This document shows, one piece after another, positions 26,553 to 33,818 of a DNA stretch of 64,000 nucleotides. How positions within the stretch are numbered: the first letter of the stretch is position 1; every line of letters starts with the position of its first letter. Source of the DNA: Gaetbulibacter_B jejuensis (GTDB taxonomy: Bacteria; Bacteroidota; Bacteroidia; Flavobacteriales; Flavobacteriaceae); NCBI RefSeq assembly GCF_039524015.1, contig NZ_BAAAGF010000001.1:124001-188000 (forward strand), given 5' to 3'. A program made the translations under genes and the position numbers. The notes beneath the pieces were generated by a model. It ran no database searches and was not told the origin of the DNA. It saw only the letters and a program-made list of their open reading frames with translations.

Positions 26553-27281
26553 TTAAATTTTATAGGTTAATATTTTATTATAACCGAAGATCACATCGTT
26601 TAAATCCCTGCTCAAACCATGTTTTCCGCTTCTTGTCTCATTAGGCAAACTACTGTCATCAAACAGGAATTTCTTAACCATAGGCCACACATCTTTATAT
26701 TGCAGTCCTATGGCTTTTGAAGCCTTGACATAATCTGAAACATCGTACATGATTTGGATTTGTTCTTGTTTCAACGCATAAACATCGAAAGGCTCTTTAG
26801 ATAAAAGAACATTTACTTTGCCACTACTGATGCTAAAAAGCTTCAACAGTTTATACGATTTCTTTGAGGGAGCAATTTCTAATACTCGTTCAAACTTTGT
26901 ATCAGTTGACTTGTTTAATTCAGCATATTTAAAAAAGCTATCGTTATACTCGTATAAATCAACTGTTCTGTCTTTCATCAGTTCATGGTTTTGTTCCAAT
27001 TCTTTTAATTTGGTGGTGTCCAGTTCCTGTAAATCCAAAAACTTTTCATAAGTCAATCCCAGTTCTTTAGCAGCTTTAGATTTTTGGTATTCCTTTTTTT
27101 GATATTTGTTGAAAATATCCATAAATCCCCCATTGGTTAAACTGTCAGTCCTAAAGCCTTTCACTTTTAGTTTTTTTAGTTCTTTGTCTGCATCAATATA
27201 AATTTGAGCAGTACCTGTAATAAGTTTTAAATTGTTTTCATAGCCCTTTTCATCGAAGCCAATTTTTTGAAATTTTTTCAT
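26553..27281 (-). CDS. Unknown element protein, last part of the replication region
   Basis: 242 residues, family not recognised. Soluble and lysine-rich. A helical region KKEYQKSKAAKELGLTYEKFLDLQELDTTK (described by position, about 61-90) could hold an HTH-like turn. The C-terminal half contains a repeated style YVKASKAIGLQYKDVW. It starts 75 bp beyond the last iteron, so those repeats may control it. It is followed at 5 bases by the 48-residue gene. A role in replication or copy control is only an inference. Confidence 0.6.
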   Translation of the reverse strand: MKKFQKIGFDEKGYENNLKLITGTAQIYIDADKELKKLKVKGFRTDSLTNGGFMDIFNKYQKKEYQKSKAAKELGLTYEKFLDLQELDTTKLKELEQNHELMKDRTVDLYEYNDSFFKYAELNKSTDTKFERVLEIAPSKKSYKLLKLFSISSGKVNVLLSKEPFDVYALKQEQIQIMYDVSDYVKASKAIGLQYKDVWPMVKKFLFDDSSLPNETRSGKHGLSRDLNDVIFGYNKILTYKI

Positions 27282-27602
27282 TGTGTTATGTTTAAGTAGC
27301 AGCTTTTTAATGCTGCTTAGATTATTGTTTTTAATAATTTTAATATCATGACTAAGTAGAGTAATTATGAGAAACTTTGCACGTATGCGTGCGCTATGCG
27401 TTTATTTTTAAAATAACTCTACTAACTCTACAATCGAGTAAAATTTTCAGGGTTTACGGTGGCTTATTAGTGTAGAGTAACGTCATGAGTGACGAATTGT
27501 TAACTCTACTAACTCTACAGTTTTCAGAAGTTTTTGTAGAGTAAGTAGAGTAATTTTTAATTTTTGTGAGTTCCTTCTTAAAATCGTTATTCTTCATGGT
27601 TA
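27282..27602. other. Iteron-bearing intergenic region, candidate replication origin
   Basis: 321 bp between the SF3 helicase stop and the 242-residue gene. It holds eight 9-bp iterons, a TATGCGT direct repeat 11 bp apart (27384 and 27395), the small palindrome CGTCA-TGAG-TGACG (27481-27494) and AT-rich stretches (for example 27401-27414) that could serve for unwinding. Confidence 0.6.
27356..27553. repeat. Array of eight 9-bp iterons, GTAGAGT(A/T)A
   Basis: Plus-strand copies at 27356-27364, 27472-27480, 27536-27544 and 27545-27553. Inverse copies (TAACTCTAC) at 27414-27422, 27423-27431, 27501-27509 and 27510-27518. Three of the sites are head-to-tail pairs with no spacer, and orientation alternates between groups. 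This is the layout of replication-initiator binding sites. Confidence 0.85.
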
Positions 27603-29057
27603 TTATTTTTCTTTGGATAAACGGAATTTTGTAATACCGCCAGACGTTCTGGAATCGTATTTTAGATTTTTAAAATCAGCATATAATTGTAGCCATTGAC
27701 TTGCTACTCGACTTCTAACACTTTGCTCTTGTGAAGAAATATCCAGCTTGTTAGCCAAATCTTTTACGTTGTAATATTCCTTTTTAGAATTGTATTCATT
27801 TTCCATTAGTTCCACGAACTCTTTGGATGTATTGGCTATGAGGTTTTGTCTTCTTAAATCAGGGTCGTCATAATGAGTTAAACCGTGCTTTAGGTATAAT
27901 TGTAAACACTTCATCATGAATGTGTCAAACGCTTGATATTCGCTTACATTCCATTGCGAAAAGAACAAGTTTTTAAACTCATGCTCCGGCTTGTTGTGAG
28001 CGTTGAAGTAGTTGTTTAATATAATTAGCTGTTTACGGTCTTTGTAGCTGTCGGAACTGTTTGGGATAGTATAGTTTGTTGTTATGGCAATTTTTGGACT
28101 ATTAGAGAAGTCAATAATGACTTTCTTTGTGTGCTTTTTTTCAATGTTCATTCTATCTGTAATGCTGCTAAACAAATCTTCAAAATCAAAACCCCTGCTC
28201 ACATCTTGAATAACAAATAAATCAGTATCAGGCTCAATGCTTTGGTAAACAAATTTGTCTCGTCTTAAATCTAAGTTCTTGCCATTGTATTCAACCACAT
28301 TAAGAAGTTCCGAAATAGCTTTAACAACTAAACCCTTACCACTTCTACCATGAGGATTGTTTGTCGCTTGTGAAAGCAAATCGCTAATTACAACAGCTTT
28401 GGCAACGGAGGGATTTTTGTATTTGTGTAGTAAGTATCCAATAGCTGTTAAAACATTTAAGTAATGTTCTTTTGAGTTGGTTATAAGTTTGAAAAACTTC
28501 TTTATTTGTGACTTATTAGAAGCTTCTTTATCGAAGGTTCTTTTGATTATTTGACTTTTAAAAATGAACTTGTTAAGCTTCTGAAACTTATTATAAGTCA
28601 ATACCTTAATCCCTTTTGACGACACTCTTACAACTGTGTTTTCAAAAAAGTAATGTGAAGTTTCTATCGTGTCTTTGTACTGTTGAATTTCTAATTCAGG
28701 CAAACTCCCCAAAAGTGCAATTTTTGATATGATATGCCTTTCTCCTTGCACTATAAATTCACTCGTCAAGTTTTTCTTATTTTGGACATTAACGTACCCT
28801 AAACAGTAATTAAAAACGTCCTGTGAAGTAAGGTGTTCAACAATGTTATACGTCTTTTTAACATAAATGAAACCGCTAAAAAAGTTAAGTTTGGCAAACC
28901 CATTAGCAATTAAAAATTCTCTTAATAAAGCAGGGTCAATAATAGGCTTACCATTGGTTGGATGAATTTGCCAAAATTCCTTCCCTTTGTATTTCTTACC
29001 TTTAGCTTGAAGTTCGGATAGAATACTTTTAGGGCTATGCTTTGATTTTTTAACCAT
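27603..29057 (-). CDS. SF3-helicase replication protein of the element
   Basis: 484 residues. The N-terminal half (1-200) is unassigned and may hold a primase-like or origin-binding part. The ATPase has Walker A NPHGRSGKGLV (K241), a Walker B-like DLFVIQDV (about 279-286), motif C PKIAITTNY (N328) and a basic finger YKDRKQL. A C-terminal winged-helix-like region (about 430-475) includes VKDLANKLDISSQEQSVRSRV. This is the D5/SF3 architecture of phage and satellite replication proteins. It lies 6 bp after the HTH gene and ends next to the iteron array. Confidence 0.82.
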   Translation of the reverse strand: MVKKSKHSPKSILSELQAKGKKYKGKEFWQIHPTNGKPIIDPALLREFLIANGFAKLNFFSGFIYVKKTYNIVEHLTSQDVFNYCLGYVNVQNKKNLTSEFIVQGERHIISKIALLGSLPELEIQQYKDTIETSHYFFENTVVRVSSKGIKVLTYNKFQKLNKFIFKSQIIKRTFDKEASNKSQIKKFFKLITNSKEHYLNVLTAIGYLLHKYKNPSVAKAVVISDLLSQATNNPHGRSGKGLVVKAISELLNVVEYNGKNLDLRRDKFVYQSIEPDTDLFVIQDVSRGFDFEDLFSSITDRMNIEKKHTKKVIIDFSNSPKIAITTNYTIPNSSDSYKDRKQLIILNNYFNAHNKPEHEFKNLFFSQWNVSEYQAFDTFMMKCLQLYLKHGLTHYDDPDLRRQNLIANTSKEFVELMENEYNSKKEYYNVKDLANKLDISSQEQSVRSRVASQWLQLYADFKNLKYDSRTSGGITKFRLSKEK

Positions 29058-29063
29058 AGCCCT

Positions 29064-29342
29064 TTATTTTTCTAATTTCTGTATTGCTGCTTCGATATTT
29101 GAACGTTTGTAGAATATACGTCCACCTATTTGGAAAGCTGTTAGTATTCCTTTTTTTGTCCAATTATGAATTGTAGATAAATCCACGCTCAACATTTCTG
29201 CAACCTCATTTCGTGATAAATAAACACTAGGTTCTTTTGGTTGAAGATTTTTTTCAATGTTTTGGATTTTTTCTTTAAGGCTTCTTATATCTTCTGGAAG
29301 ACTGTTGAAGTAATCAGGCAAGGAAATTTCTATTTTACTCAT
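29064..29342 (-). CDS. Excisionase-like HTH protein (HTH_17/MerR fold)
   Basis: 92 residues. After a short helical N-terminus, YLSRNEVAEMLSVDLSTIHNWTK (about 42-64) and FQIGGRIFYKRSNIEAAIQ (about 71-89) form the DNA-binding domain of the helix-turn-helix proteins typical of Bacteroidota mobile elements. It is likely an excisionase or a regulator of the replication operon that it opens. 6 bp separate it from the helicase gene. Confidence 0.8.
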   Translation of the reverse strand: MSKIEISLPDYFNSLPEDIRSLKEKIQNIEKNLQPKEPSVYLSRNEVAEMLSVDLSTIHNWTKKGILTAFQIGGRIFYKRSNIEAAIQKLEK

Positions 29343-29607
29343 AGCTTCTGTGTTATGGGTTTAACTTTGTTTTACAGGAGCTAAAGTATTTGGGAATAAC
29401 AGCTATTTGGACAAAAATCAAGGGTTTGTGTTTGTGTAATTTGCTTGATTTGTTTTAAAGGTATTTTACAAAAATGGATACTAATTATTATTTTCAAGAA
29501 TGATTGAAATAAAAATCAAGAGTGTTATTATTTGTAATAATATGCCCTAAAATGTCATTATATCAAAAATATTTGTTAATATTGATAATAAATTATAACT
29601 TATAAGA

Positions 29608-29615
29608 TATATTTG
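29608..29615 (+). promoter_or_regulatory. -7 element of the toxin-antitoxin-chaperone cassette
   Basis: TATATTTG is a perfect TAnnTTTG just before the TTG codon at 29618. Transcription would begin around 29621, which is hard to reconcile with a start at 29618 unless initiation is leaderless or lies downstream. Confidence 0.45.
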
Positions 29616-29617
29616 CG

Positions 29618-30001
29618 TTGCAACGAAAAGCAGTTATCATATCCGAAGGCTCAAATTATTGTATTTGTTGTGATGTAGGTTTCATTGAAGAATTTTACTC
29701 ATATGTTGTTTCAAATGATGAACACAGAAAAGAAATGAATGAGATTTTTGATTCAATACATGAAAAATTAACATCAAAAAAATATGGCAATGAACCATAT
29801 GGAACAATGTCTATGAAACCTTTTTTAGGTAAACAAAATGATAGAATTATTTGTAATATTCAAAAGCGTCCAAATAAATCTAGGCTAATTATAATGGCTG
29901 AATTATTCCCTCAAAAAAAGACTCAACAAAACGATAGAAGAATAGATAGAAGATATAAAATAGTTTCAAGCTACAAATATGAAATCATTGGAAACCCTTA
30001 A
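29618..30001 (+). CDS. Putative toxin (RelE/HigB-like) of a TAC module
   Basis: Up to 127 residues using TTG at 29618. The next in-frame ATG (29735) would give 88. An in-frame stop at 29603 limits the start. The region MKPFLGKQNDRIICNIQKRPNKSRLI (residue about 67 onward), followed by RRYKIVSS, resembles the K-L...RI..... strand order of RelE/HigB toxins, but no catalytic set can be assigned. It overlaps the antitoxin gene by 23 bases. Toxin first, then XRE antitoxin, then SecB-like chaperone is the known TAC order. The fold is inferred mainly from context. Confidence 0.5.
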   Translation: MQRKAVIISEGSNYCICCDVGFIEEFYSYVVSNDEHRKEMNEIFDSIHEKLTSKKYGNEPYGTMSMKPFLGKQNDRIICNIQKRPNKSRLIIMAELFPQKKTQQNDRRIDRRYKIVSSYKYEIIGNP

Positions 30002-30605
30002 CGAAATATTTGGTAAAAAGAAATTTGATTTAGAACACGAGACCAAAATGGTACAAGCTCGAATTTTAAGTCCAATCTTGAGCGCCATAAATCAAAAAAA
30101 AATGACTCAAGTTGAATTAGAAGAAAAAACTGGTCTAAATCAATCTTTTTTAAGTGCTATATTTAATAATAAGCGTAGGCTAAATATGGAACATATCGCT
30201 AAGTTTCAAAACGCCTTGGGCATTAAATTACAATCTCCCGAAGTTTTATCTATTGAGAATCATTACGAAAAATTTTACAACCCAAAAAATGATTGTGAAT
30301 ATGTTTTGGATAATCCTCAAGAAAACTTTGAAGCATTACTATTAGAACATACTGAAGCAATGTTTAAAGAAGGTGCATACGTTATTGGAGGGCACTACCC
30401 TCGAACAAATAAAGTCAAATGTGTAGGCTCTTTTTGTTCGGACACTGAAGTTTGGTCAACTTACGATATTGAATCAGCAGAATTTCCTGGGATGGCAATT
30501 GCAAGAGCAAATGCTCAAGTTGGTCGTAGGAAAAATCCTGGTGCTAAACAGCACTTAAGAAAGGATAATCTTGTAACTATACTAAAAAGGAGACTAGTTA
30601 AATGA
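29979..30605 (+). CDS. XRE-type antitoxin with C-terminal extension (HigA-like)
   Basis: 208 residues. An XRE helix-turn-helix (about 35-82) with KKMTQVELEEKTGLNQSFLS and IFNNKRRLNMEHIAKF. The remaining 120 residues are unusual for an antitoxin: a helical stretch to about 130, then a compact region GGHYPRTNKVKCVGSFCSDT and GMAIARANAQVGRR. In TAC systems the antitoxin C-terminus is the chaperone-addiction segment, and this tail could serve that role. It overlaps both neighbours (23 and 4 bases), so the three are translationally coupled. Confidence 0.7.
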   Translation: MKSLETLNEIFGKKKFDLEHETKMVQARILSPILSAINQKKMTQVELEEKTGLNQSFLSAIFNNKRRLNMEHIAKFQNALGIKLQSPEVLSIENHYEKFYNPKNDCEYVLDNPQENFEALLLEHTEAMFKEGAYVIGGHYPRTNKVKCVGSFCSDTEVWSTYDIESAEFPGMAIARANAQVGRRKNPGAKQHLRKDNLVTILKRRLVK

Positions 30606-31078
30606 GTAATAAATTATTTTTAGATGACATCCACGTAGTTAGTCAATCTGTCAGAAGGATTTCACTCTCTGATGATACGTTCTTAATTAAAGAATTTGAT
30701 TTTAACACTTCAAATTTAGATTTTGAAATATACTTTCACAAAGAGAACAAATCAGAACACTTAATCGTATTGAAATTTGGATTAGAAAAATTTCAAATTA
30801 TAGTTGAAGGAATATATCAATTAAAAAGAGATAATTATAAAAAAGAAGATAAGGATGTTATTATTAATTTTGGTTCAATGGCACTTTTAATTGATTTCTT
30901 GAAAACTTCTGTCTTTACAATAACTTCACTCACTAGGGGTGAGCCATTACATTTTCCATTAATCAATCTGAAAGAACTTATAAATCAAAAAAAAGACCAA
31001 ATAGAAAAAAATAAACTCAAAAAGGATAAGCAAAACACGGGTTCTAGAAATCAACCCAAAACAAAGAAAAAATCTTAA
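30602..31078 (+). CDS. SecB-like chaperone of a toxin-antitoxin-chaperone module
   Basis: 158 residues. Read against E. coli SecB, the strand order matches: FEIYFHKENKSEHLIVLKFGLE for the long strands, IIVEGIYQL for the VxxGGIF strand, and TITSLTRGEPLHFPLINLKELI for the [22 protein letters not shown] end (residue positions about 45-65, 71-79 and 110-131). A basic tail KKDKQNTGSRNQPKTKKKS follows. It starts within the antitoxin stop (ATGA). SecB-like proteins in this position stabilise the antitoxin. The match comes from pattern reading and not from a search. Confidence 0.62.
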   Translation: MSNKLFLDDIHVVSQSVRRISLSDDTFLIKEFDFNTSNLDFEIYFHKENKSEHLIVLKFGLEKFQIIVEGIYQLKRDNYKKEDKDVIINFGSMALLIDFLKTSVFTITSLTRGEPLHFPLINLKELINQKKDQIEKNKLKKDKQNTGSRNQPKTKKKS

Positions 31079-31125
31079 ACACTTCAAATATACGTACATA
31101 TAACGTACAATTCTTTAAAAACAAA

Positions 31126-31160
31126 AAAGCTAACAACTTATTAATTAAGAAGTTAGCTTT
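31126..31160. terminator. Terminator between the TAC cassette and tRNA-Leu
   Basis: The 9-bp outer stem AAAGCTAAC/GTTAGCTTT (31126-31134 with 31152-31160) is flanked by A and T runs on either side, so it can end the cassette mRNA on the plus strand and the tRNA transcript on the minus strand. Confidence 0.75.
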
Positions 31161-31166
31161 ATTTTT

Positions 31167-31181
31167 AAGTACTCAAGGTGG
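31167..31181. repeat. Right attachment site within the tRNA-Leu 3' end
   Basis: The second copy of AAGTACTCAAGGTGG. It covers part of the T-stem 3' strand, the acceptor 3' strand, the discriminator base and 3 bases beyond, so integration leaves the tRNA intact. Confidence 0.85.
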
Positions 31182-31251
31182 GAATCGAACCCACACTTCC
31201 AAAGAAACTGGATTTTGAATCCAGCGCGTCTACCAATTCCGCCACTTGAGC
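31170..31251 (-). tRNA. tRNA-Leu, anticodon CAA
   Basis: Minus strand, 82 nt. Acceptor GCTCAAG pairs with CTTGAGT (G1-U72 wobble, discriminator A). The anticodon stem CTGGA/TCCAG holds the loop TTCAAAA with anticodon CAA. A short variable arm TTTCTTTGGAA and a T arm GTGGG-TTCGATT-CCCAC complete it. CCA is not encoded. It serves as the integration target of the element to its left. Confidence 0.95.
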
Positions 31252-31337
31252 AAATTTGGATTGCAAAATTATAAAATAATTCTATACCAACAATCAAAAA
31301 TAGTGGGTTTTATGCTTTTTCAGTTCAAATAAATTCC

Positions 31338-31345
31338 TAAATTTG
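31338..31345 (+). promoter_or_regulatory. -7 element of prs
   Basis: TAAATTTG matches TAnnTTTG, 51 bp before the prs ATG, in a region with no other gene on this strand. Confidence 0.55.
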
Positions 31346-31396
31346 CACCTCATTTAACAAAGGCGATTTAATACGTTACAAAACAATATTTTACAA

Positions 31397-32338
31397 ATGC
31401 CAAATGTAAGCACAGAAGCAAAGATTTTTGGATGTACTCAAAGTAAAGAACTTGCTGAGAAAATTGCAGCTAATTTTGGAGTGAAATTAGGTAATGTCAT
31501 TACATCAACTTACAGCGATGGTGAGTTTCAACCATCATACGAAGAATCAATAAGAGGAACCCGAATTTTCATTATTGGGTCTACACATCCTGGTCCAGAA
31601 AATTTAATGGAAATGTTGTTAATGATAGATGCAGCAAAACGTGCATCTGCAAGACACATTACTGCTGTTTTACCTTACTTTGGTTGGGCAAGACAAGACA
31701 GAAAAGACAAACCTAGAGTTCCTATTGCTGCAAAATTAGTAGCAAAAATGTTAGAAGCTGCTGGTGCAACACGTATTATTACTATGGACTTGCATGCTGA
31801 TCAAATCCAAGGATTCTTTGAAAAACCTGTAGATCATTTATTTGCATCTACAATATTTTTACCATATCTAAAAAGCTTAAATCTAGATAACCTAACCATT
31901 GCATCTCCTGATATGGGAGGTTCGAAAAGAGCTTATGCTTATTCTAAAGCTTTAGAAAGTGATGTGGTTATCTGTTACAAGCAACGTGCCAAGGCCAATG
32001 TTATTTCACATATGGAATTAATTGGAGACGTTACTGGTAAAAATGTTGTTCTTGTAGACGATATGGTAGATACAGCAGGAACGCTAACAAAAGCAGCTGA
32101 CTTGATGATGGAAAGAGGCGCAAAAAGTGTAAGAGCTATTTGTACACACCCTATTCTATCTGGAAGTGCTTATGAAAAAATAGAAAATTCTAAGTTAGAA
32201 GAATTAATTGTTACCGATTCGATCCCTTCTAAACAAGCTTGTGAAAAAGTTAGAATTTTAAGCTGTGCTGAACTTTTTGCTGATGTAATGCAAAATGTAC
32301 ATTACAACAAATCAATTAGTTCAAAATTTGTAATGTAA
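31397..32338 (+). CDS. prs: Ribose-phosphate pyrophosphokinase (PRPP synthetase)
   Basis: 313 residues, the usual length. STYSDGEFQPSYEESIRGTR, LPYFGWARQDRKDKPR (ATP-binding flap), MDLHADQIQGFF (metal-binding) and the PRPP loop VLVDDMVDTAGTL (about 213-225) are all present. It makes PRPP from ribose 5-phosphate and ATP for purines, pyrimidines, His, Trp and NAD. It is followed after 89 bp by rplY. Confidence 0.97.
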   Translation: MPNVSTEAKIFGCTQSKELAEKIAANFGVKLGNVITSTYSDGEFQPSYEESIRGTRIFIIGSTHPGPENLMEMLLMIDAAKRASARHITAVLPYFGWARQDRKDKPRVPIAAKLVAKMLEAAGATRIITMDLHADQIQGFFEKPVDHLFASTIFLPYLKSLNLDNLTIASPDMGGSKRAYAYSKALESDVVICYKQRAKANVISHMELIGDVTGKNVVLVDDMVDTAGTLTKAADLMMERGAKSVRAICTHPILSGSAYEKIENSKLEELIVTDSIPSKQACEKVRILSCAELFADVMQNVHYNKSISSKFVM

Positions 32339-32427
32339 TTTTTAATAATTATATAAATAATGAAAACAAGTTGATTTTTAATCAACGAAGTTTCCATAAC
32401 ACAAATAAGTAATATAAATAAACAATT

Positions 32428-33063
32428 ATGAAATCAATTACAATCAACGGATCTCAAAGAGAAAGCGTGGGCAAAAAAGCAACAAAAGCCTTACGTAATG
32501 CTGGTCAGGTTCCTTGCGTATTATACGGAGGAGATAAACCAGTGCATTTCTCTGCAGATGAATTAGCATTCTCAAAACTGGTTTATACGCCTAACGCGCA
32601 TACAGTTGTGATTGCTTTAGACAATGGTGACACTTTCGATGCTGTGTTACAAGACATCCAGTTTCACCCAGTAACAGATAAAATCTTACACATAGATTTT
32701 TACCAGTTATTCCCAGACAAACCAATTACTATGGAAATTCCTGTTCACATTATAGGAACTTCTAGAGGTGTATTAAATGGTGGTGTTCTTAGAAAGAATA
32801 ATCGTAAGTTAAAAGTAAAAGCTTTACCAGCAAACTTACCAGACTTTTTAGAGGCTGATATTACACCTTTAAAGATTGGTGGTAAATTATATGTAACTGC
32901 ATTAGCTAGTGATGACTTTACAATCATGCACCCAGACAACACTGTTGTTTGTCAAGTTAAACGTGCAAGAGCATCAGTTATGACTGATGATGAAGATGAA
33001 GAAGAACTAGAAGAAGGAGCTGAAGCACCAGCAGCAGAAGGAGAAGCTCCTGCTGAAGCTTAA
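32428..33063 (+). CDS. rplY: 50S ribosomal protein L25 (CTC type)
   Basis: 211 residues. An L25 5S rRNA-binding domain (about 1-95: SQRESVGKKATKALRNAGQVPCVLYGG), then the CTC beta domain (about 98-185) and an acidic, Ala/Glu-rich tail (EDEEELEEGAEAPAAEGE). The two-domain form is the general-stress-protein CTC variant common in Bacteroidota. It lies downstream of prs and before a terminator and pth, an arrangement frequent in bacteria. Confidence 0.96.
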   Translation: MKSITINGSQRESVGKKATKALRNAGQVPCVLYGGDKPVHFSADELAFSKLVYTPNAHTVVIALDNGDTFDAVLQDIQFHPVTDKILHIDFYQLFPDKPITMEIPVHIIGTSRGVLNGGVLRKNNRKLKVKALPANLPDFLEADITPLKIGGKLYVTALASDDFTIMHPDNTVVCQVKRARASVMTDDEDEEELEEGAEAPAAEGEAPAEA

Positions 33064-33086
33064 AAAACTTAATAGTTTAAATTATA

Positions 33087-33116
33087 AAAAGCATTCTGAT
33101 AACTCAGGATGCTTTT
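33087..33116 (+). terminator. Terminator after rplY
   Basis: A 12-bp stem with one G-U pair (33087-33098 with 33105-33116), a 6-nt loop and six T's (33113-33118). It lies 24 bp after the rplY stop. Confidence 0.88.
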
Positions 33117-33131
33117 TTACTTTTACAGAAA

Positions 33132-33773
33132 TTGATAAAAATGTGTAAATTTCTGTTTAACATATTTAAGAAAAAACAAACTTCCTTTAACGAAGAAGAA
33201 CAAGTAATGAAGAAATTTTTAATAGTTGGATTAGGAAATATTGGTAGCGAGTATGAAAACACACGCCATAACATTGGGTTTAAGATTTTAGATTTTTTAG
33301 CGGAAAACGAGTCGCTTACTTTTGAAACTCAAAAATTAGGTGATTTATGCACTTATAAAATTAAGGGCAGACAGTTACTATTATTAAAACCTAACACCTA
33401 CATGAATTTAAGCGGAAAAGCCATACTATACTGGATGACCAAGGAAAAAATTCCGCTTGAAAATTTATTAGTTATTACTGATGATTTAAACCTTCCTTTT
33501 GGAACACTACGTCTTAAAACAAAAGGTAGTGATGGTGGCCATAACGGATTAAAGGACACTCAAAACAAATTACAAACCACCAAATACAACAGGTTTAGAT
33601 TTGGAATAAGCGATAGTTTTAGCAAAGGCAAGCAAGTAGATTATGTTTTAGGAGAATGGACAGAAGAAGAATCGACTCAACTAAAAGAACGCTTAGAAAA
33701 ATCGGTTGAGATTATAAAATCATTTGCTACAGCAGGTGTAAACAATACTATGAATACTTTTAACGGAAAATAA
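33132..33773 (+). CDS. pth: Peptidyl-tRNA hydrolase
   Basis: 213 residues from the ATG at 33132; the family core starts at M26 (ATG 33207, MKKFLIVGLGNIGSEYENTRHN). The basic, hydrophobic N-terminal stretch (KMCKFLFNIFKKKQ) occurs in other flavobacterial copies and may be real, but the internal start cannot be excluded. Active-site His in NTRHNIGF, LLKPNTYMNLSGKA, and DDLNLPFGTLRLKTKGSDGGHNGLKD match Pth. It recycles peptidyl-tRNAs released from stalled ribosomes. Confidence 0.95.
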   Translation: MIKMCKFLFNIFKKKQTSFNEEEQVMKKFLIVGLGNIGSEYENTRHNIGFKILDFLAENESLTFETQKLGDLCTYKIKGRQLLLLKPNTYMNLSGKAILYWMTKEKIPLENLLVITDDLNLPFGTLRLKTKGSDGGHNGLKDTQNKLQTTKYNRFRFGISDSFSKGKQVDYVLGEWTEEESTQLKERLEKSVEIIKSFATAGVNNTMNTFNGK

Positions 33774-33800
33774 AAAGAGGAGCTTACAGCTCCTCTTTTT
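33772..33800. terminator. Bidirectional terminator, pth and T9SS metalloprotease
   Basis: A 13-bp stem (33772-33784 with 33788-33800) around a 3-nt loop, T-rich on the right. It overlaps the pth stop codon and lies 18 bp from the stop of the convergent protease gene. Confidence 0.93.
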
Positions 33801-33818
33801 TTTATTTCAAACTAAAGA

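Larger units (their letters stand above)
21142..31181. mobile_element. 10-kb integrated element in tRNA-Leu(CAA), satellite or integrative-plasmid type
   Basis: Bounded by a 15-bp direct repeat whose right copy is the end of tRNA-Leu. Contents in order: tyrosine integrase, unknown ORF, restriction-modification unit, small DUF1737-like ORF, unknown ORF, iteron array, SF3 helicase replication protein, excisionase-like HTH, then a toxin-antitoxin-chaperone cassette. No relaxase, coupling protein, T4SS, capsid, portal or terminase gene is visible. It may therefore replicate after excision and depend on a helper for transfer. Confidence 0.82.

Noticed and set aside
27356..27553. CRISPR array
   Set aside because: The repeat unit is 9 bp, in both orientations, with tandem copies lacking spacers, and no cas gene is nearby.
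21142..31181. Integrative and conjugative element (ICE) or complete prophage
   Set aside because: No relaxase, coupling ATPase, T4SS, terminase, portal or capsid protein is encoded in the interval.
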